A stretch of 64,000 nt of DNA from Collinsella sp. AF20-14LB (GTDB taxonomy: Bacteria; Actinomycetota; Coriobacteriia; Coriobacteriales; Coriobacteriaceae): assembly GCF_003459505.1 (NCBI RefSeq), contig NZ_QRWD01000003.1, positions 62,001-126,000 on the forward strand, in the 5' to 3' direction. A program made the translations under genes and the position numbers. Each line of letters begins with the position of its first letter. The first letter of the stretch is position 1. Below, piece by piece: positions 45,126-54,033 of the stretch. Below the pieces are notes generated by a model. The model saw only the letters and a program-made list of their open reading frames with translations. It made no database searches and was not told where the DNA came from.

Positions 45126-46999
45126 GCGCGATCACCCATCAATACATTCTTGGCGTGGAGCGTGGGGCAGATTCCGCAGCCGGTGCACGACGTGCGGGTG
45201 CAGTCGGGAGTCGTGACGCCCTCGAGCGAGCGACGGTACTCGCGCTCGAGGAAGCCGCGCGTGCAGCCGGGGCTCACGTGCTCCCACGGCAGGCGCCAGT
45301 CCAACTCGTAGGGCAGGTGCACAAGCTCATTGAGGTCGATGCCGTTTTTGGCAGCAGCCTCCTTCCAGTTATCGAGCGAGAAATGCTCTACCCAGGCGTC
45401 AAAGCGAGAGCCCGCACGCCAAGCATCGATGATGACAGGCGTCATGTCACGACCGGCGCGGGACAGCGCGGCCTCGATGAGCGAGGTCTCGGCATCGTGG
45501 TAATGCACGCGGACGGCACGGTTGCGAACGCTCGTGATAAGCAGCTTCTGGCGACGCTTGACGTCGTCGTAATCGAGCTGCGGGCACCACTGGAAAGGTG
45601 TGGCAGCCTTGGGGATAAAGACCGAAACCGAGATGGACACCGAAATCGAGCCACGACGAGCCTTGGGCACCACGGAACGACCGAGCTCCAGCACGTGATC
45701 GGCCAGATTGGCGATGGCCACGATGTCCTCGTCGCGCTCGCCGGGAAGGCCCATCATAAAGTAGAGCTTCATGCGGTTCCAGCCGGCCTCGAAGGCCGCC
45801 TTGGCCGCACGGTCCAGGTCCTCCTCGGTCACGTTCTTGTTAATGATGTCGCGCATGCGCTGACTGCCGGCCTCGGGCGCGAACGTCAGGCCGCCCTTCT
45901 TTTCGCCGGCGACCGACTCGGCCATATCCACGCCAAACGAATCCAGGCGCTGCGACGGAATGGACACGCGAATACCCGTATCCTCCAGGCGACGGTTGAG
46001 CCTGCCGAGCACGTCGCGAATGCAGGAGTGGTCGGTCGTGGAGAGCGAGGTCAGCGACACCTCGTCATAGCCGGTCTTTTCCAGACCCTGAATCACCGAC
46101 GAGACGATCTGGTCGGCCGAGCGCTCGCGCACCGGGCGGTACGTCATGCCTGCCTGGCAAAAACGACAGCCGCGGGCGCAGCCGCGCAGGATCTCGATAG
46201 ACAGGCGATCGTGAACCAGCTGCGCATAGGGTACGCACGACTGCGACAGCGGATTGGTGGCACCAAAGTCCTCGACGACGCGCTTGTAGACCACGGTCGG
46301 CGCATCCTTACCTTCACGCGGCACGGTGTAGCCATGCGGCGAACAGGGCTCGTCGTGACGAACCTCATAGAGCGACGGCACGTAGTTGCCGGCAATGGAT
46401 GCAAGCTGCTCAACAATCTGTGCGCGCGGGACCCCTTCGTCGCGCAGGCGACGATGCAGCTGGCAGGTCTCGAGCAGCGACTCCTCGCCCTCGCCGATGA
46501 GGATGGCATCGAAGAAGGCCGCGTACGGCTCGGGGTTATACACCGAGGGACCACCGGCGATGATAATGGGGTCGTCCTCGGTACGGTCGGCCGCTAACAG
46601 CGGAATGCCAGCGAGGTCGAGTGCCTCGAGGAAGTTCGTCACCGCCATCTCGTGCGGCACATGCAGACCGACGATATCAAACGAAGCGACCGGCGCTGCA
46701 CCCTCGAGCGAGAGCAGCGGAATGCCTGCCTCGCGCATGCCGTCACCCATATCGGGCCACGGCACATAGCCGCGTTCGCAGGAGATGCCCTCGGCCTGGT
46801 TAAGAATGTTGTAGAGGATGGCGATGCCCTGGTTGGGCAGACCAACCTCGTATACGTCCGGATAGATCAGGCAGCAACGGTAGTCGGCATCGGCCTTGGA
46901 AAGCGTGCCCCACTCGTGATCGATATAGCGGCTCGGTTTCTCGACCTTGGCGAGCAGCGGCTCAATTAAATGAAAACAGTCTTGGTATGCAACGCGCAA
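45122..46999 (-). CDS. TIGR03960 family radical SAM protein
   Basis: 625-residue radical SAM enzyme of unknown substrate. An N-terminal B12-binding-like Rossmann domain (VYEVGLPNQGIAILYNILN, FDIVGLHVPHEMA, IIAGGPSVYNPEPYAAFFDA) precedes the [4Fe-4S] motif C274-x3-C278-x2-C281 in CARGCRFCQAG, then the barrel with FAPEAGSQRMRDIINKN and MMGLPGERDED. A C-terminal cysteine cluster (CTGCGICP) may bind a second cluster. TTG 46999 follows AGGGGTTTTCCG. Co-occurs with DUF2344. Confidence 0.88.
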   Translation of the reverse strand: MRVAYQDCFHLIEPLLAKVEKPSRYIDHEWGTLSKADADYRCCLIYPDVYEVGLPNQGIAILYNILNQAEGISCERGYVPWPDMGDGMREAGIPLLSLEGAAPVASFDIVGLHVPHEMAVTNFLEALDLAGIPLLAADRTEDDPIIIAGGPSVYNPEPYAAFFDAILIGEGEESLLETCQLHRRLRDEGVPRAQIVEQLASIAGNYVPSLYEVRHDEPCSPHGYTVPREGKDAPTVVYKRVVEDFGATNPLSQSCVPYAQLVHDRLSIEILRGCARGCRFCQAGMTYRPVRERSADQIVSSVIQGLEKTGYDEVSLTSLSTTDHSCIRDVLGRLNRRLEDTGIRVSIPSQRLDSFGVDMAESVAGEKKGGLTFAPEAGSQRMRDIINKNVTEEDLDRAAKAAFEAGWNRMKLYFMMGLPGERDEDIVAIANLADHVLELGRSVVPKARRGSISVSISVSVFIPKAATPFQWCPQLDYDDVKRRQKLLITSVRNRAVRVHYHDAETSLIEAALSRAGRDMTPVIIDAWRAGSRFDAWVEHFSLDNWKEAAAKNGIDLNELVHLPYELDWRLPWEHVSPGCTRGFLEREYRRSLEGVTTPDCTRTSCTGCGICPTLHAKNVLMGDRA

Positions 47000-47009
47000 C
47001 GGAAAACCC

Positions 47010-47939
47010 CTAAGCTGCGAGATCGGATGCGTCCTGGTAGGACGCGATAGGACGGGTAGCGCCCGCGACGGTGGTCACCAGATCGCGAACACGGGAGAAC
47101 GTGGAAGTGACCACCTCGTTGGCACGGCTGTAGTCGACATCGCGCTCGTAGAGCGAAACGAGCGCACGGCCCATGCCGTAGGTGCCCGCGGCAGCAGTGA
47201 GCGCCTTGACGGCAAACCCAATATGCGGCGTCTGCTTGACGAGCACGCGGGTGACCGCGCGGATCACAAGACCGCCGGCAAGCACGCCCGCGACCTCGTA
47301 GCCGCGCTCAGGCTTAATGCCGCGCCCAAAGACGGCAGCGAGCTCAAAGAGCATGCCCACCTGCGCCAGCGCCATAACGGGATAATCGGCGCCCGGCAAA
47401 AACACCAGCGCACCGGTCGCCATATTGGTAAGCGCGCACGAGGTGATAATACGATTGGCCGCCGCGATGCGCATGAAGGCAAAGTTCGCCGCAAAAGCCG
47501 TTTCCTTGTCGGTGCGATCGAGAATCCAGCGGGCAAGCGTCTCGAGCAGATACGTCTTATCGGTTGCCGCTACCACGCCGAGCATGGGCGTGGACTCCTC
47601 GATAAACGGCACCTCCACAGCAGACTCGGCAAGCACGCATACGGGCGCGCCGGCGATCACGAGCTCCTGCACGGCACTCTCCAAGCGGTCGGAACCACAC
47701 GAGAGCACCAGCACCACATCGGTATCGGTCTTTGGAGCAATTCGCTCCTCCCCCAGACGTTCGACGCGCACAATGCCCGAGGTCATCTGCGGCACAAAGG
47801 CGTCACGCACCGTCTCGGCCAGAAAGCGCGAGGCGGACGAATCCAGATAGACCGAGACGCGCACCGGCGTATCGGAATCCTTCTTAACGGACGCGCCCAT
47901 CTTAAAAGCGCGGGTCAGCTTATCTACGGGAATTTTCAT
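47010..47939 (-). CDS. DUF697-like membrane protein in the elongation operon
   Basis: 309-residue protein, not assigned to a known function. The N-terminal half (about 1-140) looks like a nucleotide-binding-like alpha/beta domain without a P-loop (VSVYLDSSASRFLAE, VVLVLSCGSDRLESA, VCVLAES). The C-terminal half has the GTPase-linked DUF697 pattern: AAANRIITSCALTNMATGAL, FLPGADYPVMALAQVGML, AGVLAGGLVIRAVTR, with two or three hydrophobic segments. ATG 47939 follows TGGAGGGGTTTGCT. It starts 18 bases after rodA, so it is co-transcribed with the rod genes. Confidence 0.65.
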   Translation of the reverse strand: MKIPVDKLTRAFKMGASVKKDSDTPVRVSVYLDSSASRFLAETVRDAFVPQMTSGIVRVERLGEERIAPKTDTDVVLVLSCGSDRLESAVQELVIAGAPVCVLAESAVEVPFIEESTPMLGVVAATDKTYLLETLARWILDRTDKETAFAANFAFMRIAAANRIITSCALTNMATGALVFLPGADYPVMALAQVGMLFELAAVFGRGIKPERGYEVAGVLAGGLVIRAVTRVLVKQTPHIGFAVKALTAAAGTYGMGRALVSLYERDVDYSRANEVVTSTFSRVRDLVTTVAGATRPIASYQDASDLAA

Positions 47940-47957
47940 AGCAAACCCCTCCAGCGG

Positions 47958-49184
47958 TTACGCGGCGCCCGAACGATGCCGCCATATGGATTGTACGATA
48001 CCCACCGTCAGCAGCTGAATCATCATCGAAGACGAACCAAAGCTAATAAACGGTAGCGGAATACCAGTAATCGGCATCATGCCGATGCACATGCCGATGT
48101 TTTCAAAGGTCTGGAACGTCCACATGCCAACGATGCCCACACACGAAAGACGCAAAAACAGCGACTCACACTTAAAGGCGACGCGAATCGTCGAAAAGAT
48201 GAGCAGTACGTACAAGCACAGCAGCAAAAAGGAGCCGCAGAAGCCAAAGGTCTCGGACAGGAAGGCGAAGACGAAGTCGGTATGGAACTCGGGTAGGAAG
48301 CCGCCGGCCGACTGCGTCGCATGCCCCAGGCCCTTACCAAAGAAACCGCCCGAGCCGACCGCGATCAACGACTGCTGCAGATTGTACGCATCGTCCGAAT
48401 CGGCATTATCGGGGTCGATAAAGACCGTCAGACGGTTCATCTGATACTGCTTGATGAGCACATCGTGGCCGAGCAGCGAATCAAAGACCGAATCGAGCGC
48501 CAAGATGAGCGCAATCAAACCAACCAGCAGGGCCAAGGTCGACAGCACCCATTCGCCGCGTGCACCGCTCATGCAGATGACGATGGCGCCCGAAACCAGC
48601 ACGACCAGGCCCGAGCCCAGGTCGCCCATGGCAACGACGGCCAAAAACGGAATGGACAGCATGCCGCAGAGCTTGACGTAGTCGCGAGCGGTATCGATGC
48701 GACCGTTATACTGCGAGCCAAGCGTAGCAATAAAGAAGATGGTGATGAGCTTGGCAAGCTCAACCGGCTGGAATGTCAAGCCGATACCGGGAATCTTGAT
48801 CCAGCCCGTCATGCCCAGACCGCCCGTATAGGACAGACCCGGAATCTTGGGCGAAAAGATCACGATCAGGTCGATGACGAGCAACGCCGTCGAGAAATTG
48901 GAAATACCGCGCAGATCGGTACGCCAGACCAGCACCGCCAGCACCGCTCCGATGCCAATTCCCAGCAGATGGCGTGAGAACGAGGCATCGGCCTTAAACT
49001 GCGAAGCCGACCAGATGATGATGGCACCGTAGGCAACGAGCGCCACAGTAGCCACGAGCACACCGATATGCACCTTTTGGCGAAACGTGCCGCGCGAGGC
49101 CGAAAGTTGCTTGTTGACGCGGTCCAGGCTGCTGCGAGAGCCGGTCTTGGTTGAACGGAACAGATCCGCCGGAGAAAAATCCAT
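47958..49184 (-). CDS. rodA: RodA, SEDS-family peptidoglycan glycosyltransferase
   Basis: Polymerises lipid II during cell elongation together with PBP2. About ten membrane segments; ELAKLITIFFIA, SGLVVLVSGAIVICM and the C-terminal IGMMPITGIPLPFISFGSSSM are SEDS signatures. A cytosolic N-terminus of about 35 basic/serine-rich residues. 408 residues. ATG 49184 follows TAGGAGGTTGCG, in which TAG is the PBP2 stop. Confidence 0.94.
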   Translation of the reverse strand: MDFSPADLFRSTKTGSRSSLDRVNKQLSASRGTFRQKVHIGVLVATVALVAYGAIIIWSASQFKADASFSRHLLGIGIGAVLAVLVWRTDLRGISNFSTALLVIDLIVIFSPKIPGLSYTGGLGMTGWIKIPGIGLTFQPVELAKLITIFFIATLGSQYNGRIDTARDYVKLCGMLSIPFLAVVAMGDLGSGLVVLVSGAIVICMSGARGEWVLSTLALLVGLIALILALDSVFDSLLGHDVLIKQYQMNRLTVFIDPDNADSDDAYNLQQSLIAVGSGGFFGKGLGHATQSAGGFLPEFHTDFVFAFLSETFGFCGSFLLLCLYVLLIFSTIRVAFKCESLFLRLSCVGIVGMWTFQTFENIGMCIGMMPITGIPLPFISFGSSSMMIQLLTVGIVQSIWRHRSGAA

Positions 49185-49193
49185 CGCAACCTC

Positions 49194-51263
49194 CTATCGA
49201 ACCGAAGAATCGCCCGAGGCCGAAGAGGTATCGGGCTCGTCATAAATCACGCCGAGCACGTCGCGCACGACATGCATCGCGGTATCTGAGCCGCCGCCGC
49301 CCTGCTCCAGGACAGTAGCAATGACATACTTGGGATCATCGGCCGGTGCATAGGCGCAGAACCACGCGTATTCGTCCTCGCCGCTTTTCTCGCCCGTGCC
49401 CGACTTGCCGTATACCTGCGGCGTCAGGGTGCCAAAGTGCGCCGCCAGGGACGTTGATGCCGTGTAAATCACGTCGTGCATGCCGTTGCGAACTAGAGCC
49501 AAATCCGAATCGCTGTTGATCTTGGCCTCCAGGCGCTTCTTCTTGCCCTTGCCGTTGTACTTATAGGCATCGCCGTCGCCATCGCGCGACACGGCAGATA
49601 AAAACACGTGAGGCACGTACTGTTTACCGCCGTTGGCAAGACCCATATAGGCGCACGCCATCTGCAGGGGCGTCACCAGGATGTCGCCCTGGCCGATGGC
49701 AATGTTGGTCATATCGCCGGCATTCCACTTGCGGTCCTCGGCAGATGCGTCGGTGAAGTACGACTCTTTCCACTCGGCATCGGGAATACGGCCCGCGCCC
49801 TCACTCGGCAGATCGATACCGCAGGTCTTGCCTAGGCCCCAGCGACGAAAGACCTCCTGCAGGCCCTCGGAATGTTTCTCGTCATAAAAGAACGCCTTGC
49901 CCATGTCGTAGAAGACGGGGTCGCACGAGTTGGCGATACCCGACTGCAGCGTCATGGTGCCGTGGCCGGAATGCAGCCAGCAGTACTTGCCCCACGACTT
50001 GCCCAGACCCGTCCAATAGCCCGTGCAGTTGGTCGTCTGCCCCGACGTGTAGGTTCCAAACTCAAGACCGGCCAGTGCCGAGAGCGGCTTGATGGTCGAA
50101 GCCGACATGTACTGTCCGCTAATGGCGCGGTTGAGCAGCGGGTGCGAACCCTCGTCATCGTTGAGCTCAGTCCACACATCGTTGGAGATGCCGCCGATAA
50201 ACACCGACGGATCGAACTTGGGCTCGCTCGCCATGCCCAGAATCTCACCATTGTTGGGATCGAGGCACACCACGGCGCCGTTGCCGGCGTTACTGTGGCC
50301 CGTGGTCTTGGCAAGCTCGATAGCACTCGACAGCGCCGTCTCACAGGCCTGTTGGATTTTAAGGTCGAGCGTGAGTTTAATGTCGGAGCCGGCCTTCGCG
50401 GGCACGGCGCCAGCCTGACCGGTCACATTGCCCGAGGCATCGACCTTGACGGTCTGCTCGCCACGAATACCCTGCAGCAGGTTTTCGTAGTAGCTCTCAA
50501 CGCCCGCTTGGCCCACGATATCGCCCGACTGGTACGTAATCTTGCCAGCAGAAGCATCATCATCGCCAGAGGTTTTCTTATTCTGAGCCTCGAGCTGCTC
50601 GGAGGTAATGGTGCCGGTATAGCCCAAGATATGGCATGCCGTCTCGCCATATGGATACTGGCGCTCGGTACGCTCGGCAATCTTGACACCCGGGAACTCG
50701 CCGGCATGCTCCTGAATATAGGCAACCGTGGAACGACGGACGTCCGTCGCGATGGTATGCAGGCTCTGAGCGCCCTCTGTATTGTCCTGAATATTGCGAA
50801 GGACCGCCACGTAAGGCATTCCAAGCACGTTGGCAAGATGGCGAACCAGAACCTCATCCTCCGCAAGGTCGCGGTAGGCCACGACAGCAAGTGAGGGACG
50901 GTTCTGGACAAGCGCCACGCCATTGCGGTCGAGGATGCGGCCGCGCACAGCGGGTGTGGTAACGGTGCGCGTCTGATTGCTATTAGCCTGCTTTTCGTAA
51001 TAGTCCGACGAGACCATCTGCATGCCCCACAGCTTGACGGCAAGCGCCGCGAACATCGCGCCCACACCCGTGGTGAGGATGGAGAAGCGGCCCTTAAAGG
51101 CGGTCGCCGCGGTATTGCCCTCGCCCTCGGTGGCGCGCGGGGCCGTTCCATGCTGCGTATCGTAGGTAAAACGAGAATCGCCGCGACGCATGATGACCAG
51201 TGCGACCACGATGGCCACAACCAGCACGATACCGGCGATAATAACCGTCATCTGGGAAGACAT
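49194..51263 (-). CDS. mrdA: Penicillin-binding protein 2, with two N-terminal membrane helices
   Basis: Class B transpeptidase crosslinking elongation peptidoglycan, partner of RodA. Catalytic SASTIKPL (SxxK), NSCDPVF (SxD) and GKSGTGEKSG (KSG) are in order; a dimerisation domain with RGRILDRNGVALVQNRPS precedes. Unlike the usual single-span form there is a first hydrophobic helix at 5-25 (followed by RR) and a second at about 60-80. 689 residues. ATG 51263 follows GGGAGGCTCGTAG. Stop shares the ribosome site of rodA. Confidence 0.93.
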   Translation of the reverse strand: MSSQMTVIIAGIVLVVAIVVALVIMRRGDSRFTYDTQHGTAPRATEGEGNTAATAFKGRFSILTTGVGAMFAALAVKLWGMQMVSSDYYEKQANSNQTRTVTTPAVRGRILDRNGVALVQNRPSLAVVAYRDLAEDEVLVRHLANVLGMPYVAVLRNIQDNTEGAQSLHTIATDVRRSTVAYIQEHAGEFPGVKIAERTERQYPYGETACHILGYTGTITSEQLEAQNKKTSGDDDASAGKITYQSGDIVGQAGVESYYENLLQGIRGEQTVKVDASGNVTGQAGAVPAKAGSDIKLTLDLKIQQACETALSSAIELAKTTGHSNAGNGAVVCLDPNNGEILGMASEPKFDPSVFIGGISNDVWTELNDDEGSHPLLNRAISGQYMSASTIKPLSALAGLEFGTYTSGQTTNCTGYWTGLGKSWGKYCWLHSGHGTMTLQSGIANSCDPVFYDMGKAFFYDEKHSEGLQEVFRRWGLGKTCGIDLPSEGAGRIPDAEWKESYFTDASAEDRKWNAGDMTNIAIGQGDILVTPLQMACAYMGLANGGKQYVPHVFLSAVSRDGDGDAYKYNGKGKKKRLEAKINSDSDLALVRNGMHDVIYTASTSLAAHFGTLTPQVYGKSGTGEKSGEDEYAWFCAYAPADDPKYVIATVLEQGGGGSDTAMHVVRDVLGVIYDEPDTSSASGDSSVR

Positions 51264-51276
51264 CTACGAGCCTCCC

Positions 51277-51843
51277 CTATTTGAGCTTACGGGTCTTGGG
51301 CTTAAAGCGCATGCCCGTCTGGCGTCCGCCACGTGCGGAGAATCCATAACCGGACTGCGGCACGACGCCGGACATCAAAAACGGAATGGCAACCAGACCC
51401 GTCAGGATCGAAGACGGCAGTGCATGGCCGAAGATCGCCACGACAAAGCTCGTCTCCAAACCCATAAACAGCAAGATGATGCTGTAGATCACATTAATGA
51501 CGAACGCGAAGGCGCCCACCGTGATGCCGCGCGCACTCGGGGTACCGCCCGTCTGACCGGCAGCGCTATGCACCAGGGCAAAAGAACCCACGGTCAGCAG
51601 GAGCGACATAACGCCCACCGGCACGGCAGCGGAAAGGTCATAGAACAAGCCGCTGCAAAAACCGCACACGACGGCACGGGTCGGGTCGCCCGAGAACACG
51701 CTTAGGCACACCAGGATAATCATAAAGTTGACGCGACCGCCCGCAATGGAGATCTGCGGTGCCAGGCCTGCCTGCAACAGCACGCACACGATGGCGGCGA
51801 TTACAAACGTGCGGGAGCTCATCCCCTGCTCATGTAGATCCAT
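51277..51843 (-). CDS. mreD: Rod shape-determining protein MreD
   Basis: Polytopic membrane protein of the elongasome, with five or six helices and the family's weakly conserved SGLFYDLSAAVPVGVMSLLLTVG. A basic C-terminal tail of about 25 residues (GGRQTGMRFKPKTRKLK). 188 residues. ATG 51843 is seven bases after GGGGG; ATG 51849 is too close to it. Position between mreC and PBP2 gene supports the call. Confidence 0.88.
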   Translation of the reverse strand: MDLHEQGMSSRTFVIAAIVCVLLQAGLAPQISIAGGRVNFMIILVCLSVFSGDPTRAVVCGFCSGLFYDLSAAVPVGVMSLLLTVGSFALVHSAAGQTGGTPSARGITVGAFAFVINVIYSIILLFMGLETSFVVAIFGHALPSSILTGLVAIPFLMSGVVPQSGYGFSARGGRQTGMRFKPKTRKLK

Positions 51844-51854
51844 GGACATGCCCC

Positions 51855-52853
51855 CTATTCGCTCGAGCCGGAATCGGTCGTCTCGGACGTGTCGGAACTG
51901 TCATCCGGGCTCTCGTCCTTCGTCTTGGTCGCAGCATCGCGCGACGTTCCCTGCGGCGTGCCGTTGGCCGTGTTCACGTCCTCATCCGAGGCCGACTGTT
52001 CGTCGGTCAGCGAGGTAATGACCAGCACTTCCTCGTTGTTCTCGGCCGTCGTCTGGGCGCGCACCACAATGGTGTAGTACACGTCGTTTGCCGATTTCTC
52101 AACCGACGAGACGGTGCCGAGCGGAAGGCCCTTGGGGAACACGCCACCGATGCCAGAAGTAACGATGATGTCGCCAACCTTAACATCGGAGTCGACGCTC
52201 ACGTACTCAAGACGCAGCGTGCCGTCAGCCTGACCCTGCAGCATACCCTGGGCGCGCGTGTCCTGCACCATGGCGGATACGCCGGAGTTCTCGTCGCCAA
52301 TCAGGCGCACGGTAGAGGTCTTGGCCGATACCTCGATAATCTGGCCGATAACACCGGCAGAACTCGTCACGGGCATGTTGATGGTAAGCCCGTCGGCAGA
52401 GCCCTTGTCGATGGTAACGGTCGAGGTCCAGGCATCGCCGGAGGCACCAACGATACGAGCAGCGGTCGATTTGAGGTTATAGGTCGACTGCAGGCCGACC
52501 AGCCCCTCCAGACGCTCGGCGGTCTTTTGAGCCTCGGAGAGCTCAGCAACCTTAGAGGTCAGTTCCTCGTTTTGCTTCTTAAGCTCGTCAAGCGTGTCCT
52601 GCGACGCCGTAAGGTTAGAGAACACGTTACCGATCGCATTGAAGGGAGCCGCCACAGCCGAGCCCACAAAGCGCACCGGCGAGGTAATCGTCGTCACGCC
52701 CGAGCGCACGGCATGAATCGGTCCTGCCTCGCCCTCGCGGATGTAAAACGTGAGCAGCAACACCGAAATCAGGCTGAAAACAATCAACGGGCGCATACCC
52801 GTTGATTGTCGCTTGGTATTCAGATTTGTGGAGAAACCCGAAGATCGTGCCAA
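51855..52853 (-). CDS. mreC: Rod shape-determining protein MreC
   Basis: Bitopic scaffold linking MreB to PBP2. Membrane segment at about 21-38, a coiled coil at about 85-117 (LDELKKQNEELTSKVAELSEAQ), then the two-barrel domain with GSADGLTINMPVTSSAGVIGQI, DENSGVSAMVQ and VSVDSDVKVGDIIVTSGIGGVFPKG-type residues. The last 60 residues are serine/aspartate/threonine-rich and probably disordered. 332 residues. TTG 52853 after AAGGTGG and seven bases. Confidence 0.93.
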   Translation of the reverse strand: MARSSGFSTNLNTKRQSTGMRPLIVFSLISVLLLTFYIREGEAGPIHAVRSGVTTITSPVRFVGSAVAAPFNAIGNVFSNLTASQDTLDELKKQNEELTSKVAELSEAQKTAERLEGLVGLQSTYNLKSTAARIVGASGDAWTSTVTIDKGSADGLTINMPVTSSAGVIGQIIEVSAKTSTVRLIGDENSGVSAMVQDTRAQGMLQGQADGTLRLEYVSVDSDVKVGDIIVTSGIGGVFPKGLPLGTVSSVEKSANDVYYTIVVRAQTTAENNEEVLVITSLTDEQSASDEDVNTANGTPQGTSRDAATKTKDESPDDSSDTSETTDSGSSE

Positions 52854-52874
52854 ATGGAATCCACCTTTTGGAAA

Positions 52875-53918
52875 TTAAGCATTGGTCTGGACGAAGCCGC
52901 CATCAAACGCATTGGCCTCGAGCACGCGGGCACAGCCGTTAACGACGTTATCGAGCGCCGTGGGGCTGACGTTGACCGAAACGCCGGTCTCATCGCGCAG
53001 GCGCACGTCGAGACCGCGCAGCAGCGCGCCGCCACCGGTCAGCAAAATGCCGTAGTACATAAGGTCCGAGGCAAGATCGGGAGGCGTAGCGTCGAGTGCG
53101 TCCTTGACGGCCTTGGCCATCTCGTCGAGCGGCTTGTTGAGCGCGCGACGAATCTCCTCGCTCTCGATGCGCACGGTCTTGGGCAGACCGGTAATCACGT
53201 CGCGGCCGTTGACCTCGACGTCGAGCTCGTCCTTAAGCGGCACGGCGGAGCCGACCTTGATCTTGATGTCCTCTGCCGTACGCTCGCCGATGGCCAGGTT
53301 GTAGGCATCACGAACGTGCGTGAGGATGGCCTGATCGAACTCGTCGCCGGCAATACGGATGGACTGCGAGACGACGATGCCGCCCATAGCGATAACGGCA
53401 ACCTCGGTGGTACCGCCGCCGATGTCGATGACCATGGAGCCGGTGGGTTCCTCGACGGGCAGGTCGGCGCCGATAGCGGCTGCCATAGGCTCTTCGATCA
53501 GATAGGCCTGGCGGGCACCGGCCTGGATCGTGGCCTCAAAGACAGCGCGCTTCTCGACCGACGTGACACCGGAGGGAACGCAGACGACGACACGCGGACG
53601 CGGAGTCCACGGATAGCGCTTCTCGGACGCCTTGTCGATAAAGTAGCGAAGCATGGCCTCGGTAACATCGAAGTCGGCGATGACGCCGTCCTTCAGGGGA
53701 CGAACGGCCACGATGTTGCCGGGCGTACGGCCGAGCATGCGCTTTGCCTCGATACCGACCGCCAAGATGCGCTCGTCGTTCTTGTCGATGGCGACAACAG
53801 AGGGCTCGCGAATGACGATGCCCTTGCCGCGCACGGAGACAAGCGTATTTGCGGTGCCGAGGTCGATGGCAAGATCGCCCGCATAGCTACCGAAGAACAT
53901 ATCCATCAAAGAAAACAA
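52875..53918 (-). CDS. mreB: Rod shape-determining protein MreB, actin-like
   Basis: Cytosolic actin homologue guiding elongation. IDLGTANTLVSVRGKGIV (phosphate 1), VIDIGGGTTEVAVIAMGGIV (phosphate 2), GITGGG-type LLTGGGALLRGLD, and the N-terminal membrane-binding hydrophobic FSLMDMFFG. 347 residues. TTG 53918 is five bases after AGGAG. First gene of the eight-gene mreB to DUF2344 block, with gaps of 2-21 bases. Confidence 0.97.
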   Translation of the reverse strand: MFSLMDMFFGSYAGDLAIDLGTANTLVSVRGKGIVIREPSVVAIDKNDERILAVGIEAKRMLGRTPGNIVAVRPLKDGVIADFDVTEAMLRYFIDKASEKRYPWTPRPRVVVCVPSGVTSVEKRAVFEATIQAGARQAYLIEEPMAAAIGADLPVEEPTGSMVIDIGGGTTEVAVIAMGGIVVSQSIRIAGDEFDQAILTHVRDAYNLAIGERTAEDIKIKVGSAVPLKDELDVEVNGRDVITGLPKTVRIESEEIRRALNKPLDEMAKAVKDALDATPPDLASDLMYYGILLTGGGALLRGLDVRLRDETGVSVNVSPTALDNVVNGCARVLEANAFDGGFVQTNA

Positions 53919-53978
53919 CGCAACTCCTGATGTGTTGGATGATTGCTGGAAAACTACTAGCCCATCATACTAGCGCAA

Positions 53979-54011
53979 GCCCGGCACCTCACTTGCGGTG
54001 AAGCGCCGGGC
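53979..54011 (-). terminator. Hairpin between the TPR gene and mreB
   Basis: Minus strand GCCCGGCGCTTCAC - CGCAA - GTGAGGTGCCGGGC, 14 pairs including G-U. Only TTGCGC follows, so the terminator is inferred from position and stem strength. Confidence 0.55.
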
Positions 54012-54033
54012 AAAGCTAAATCCCATAAGGTCA

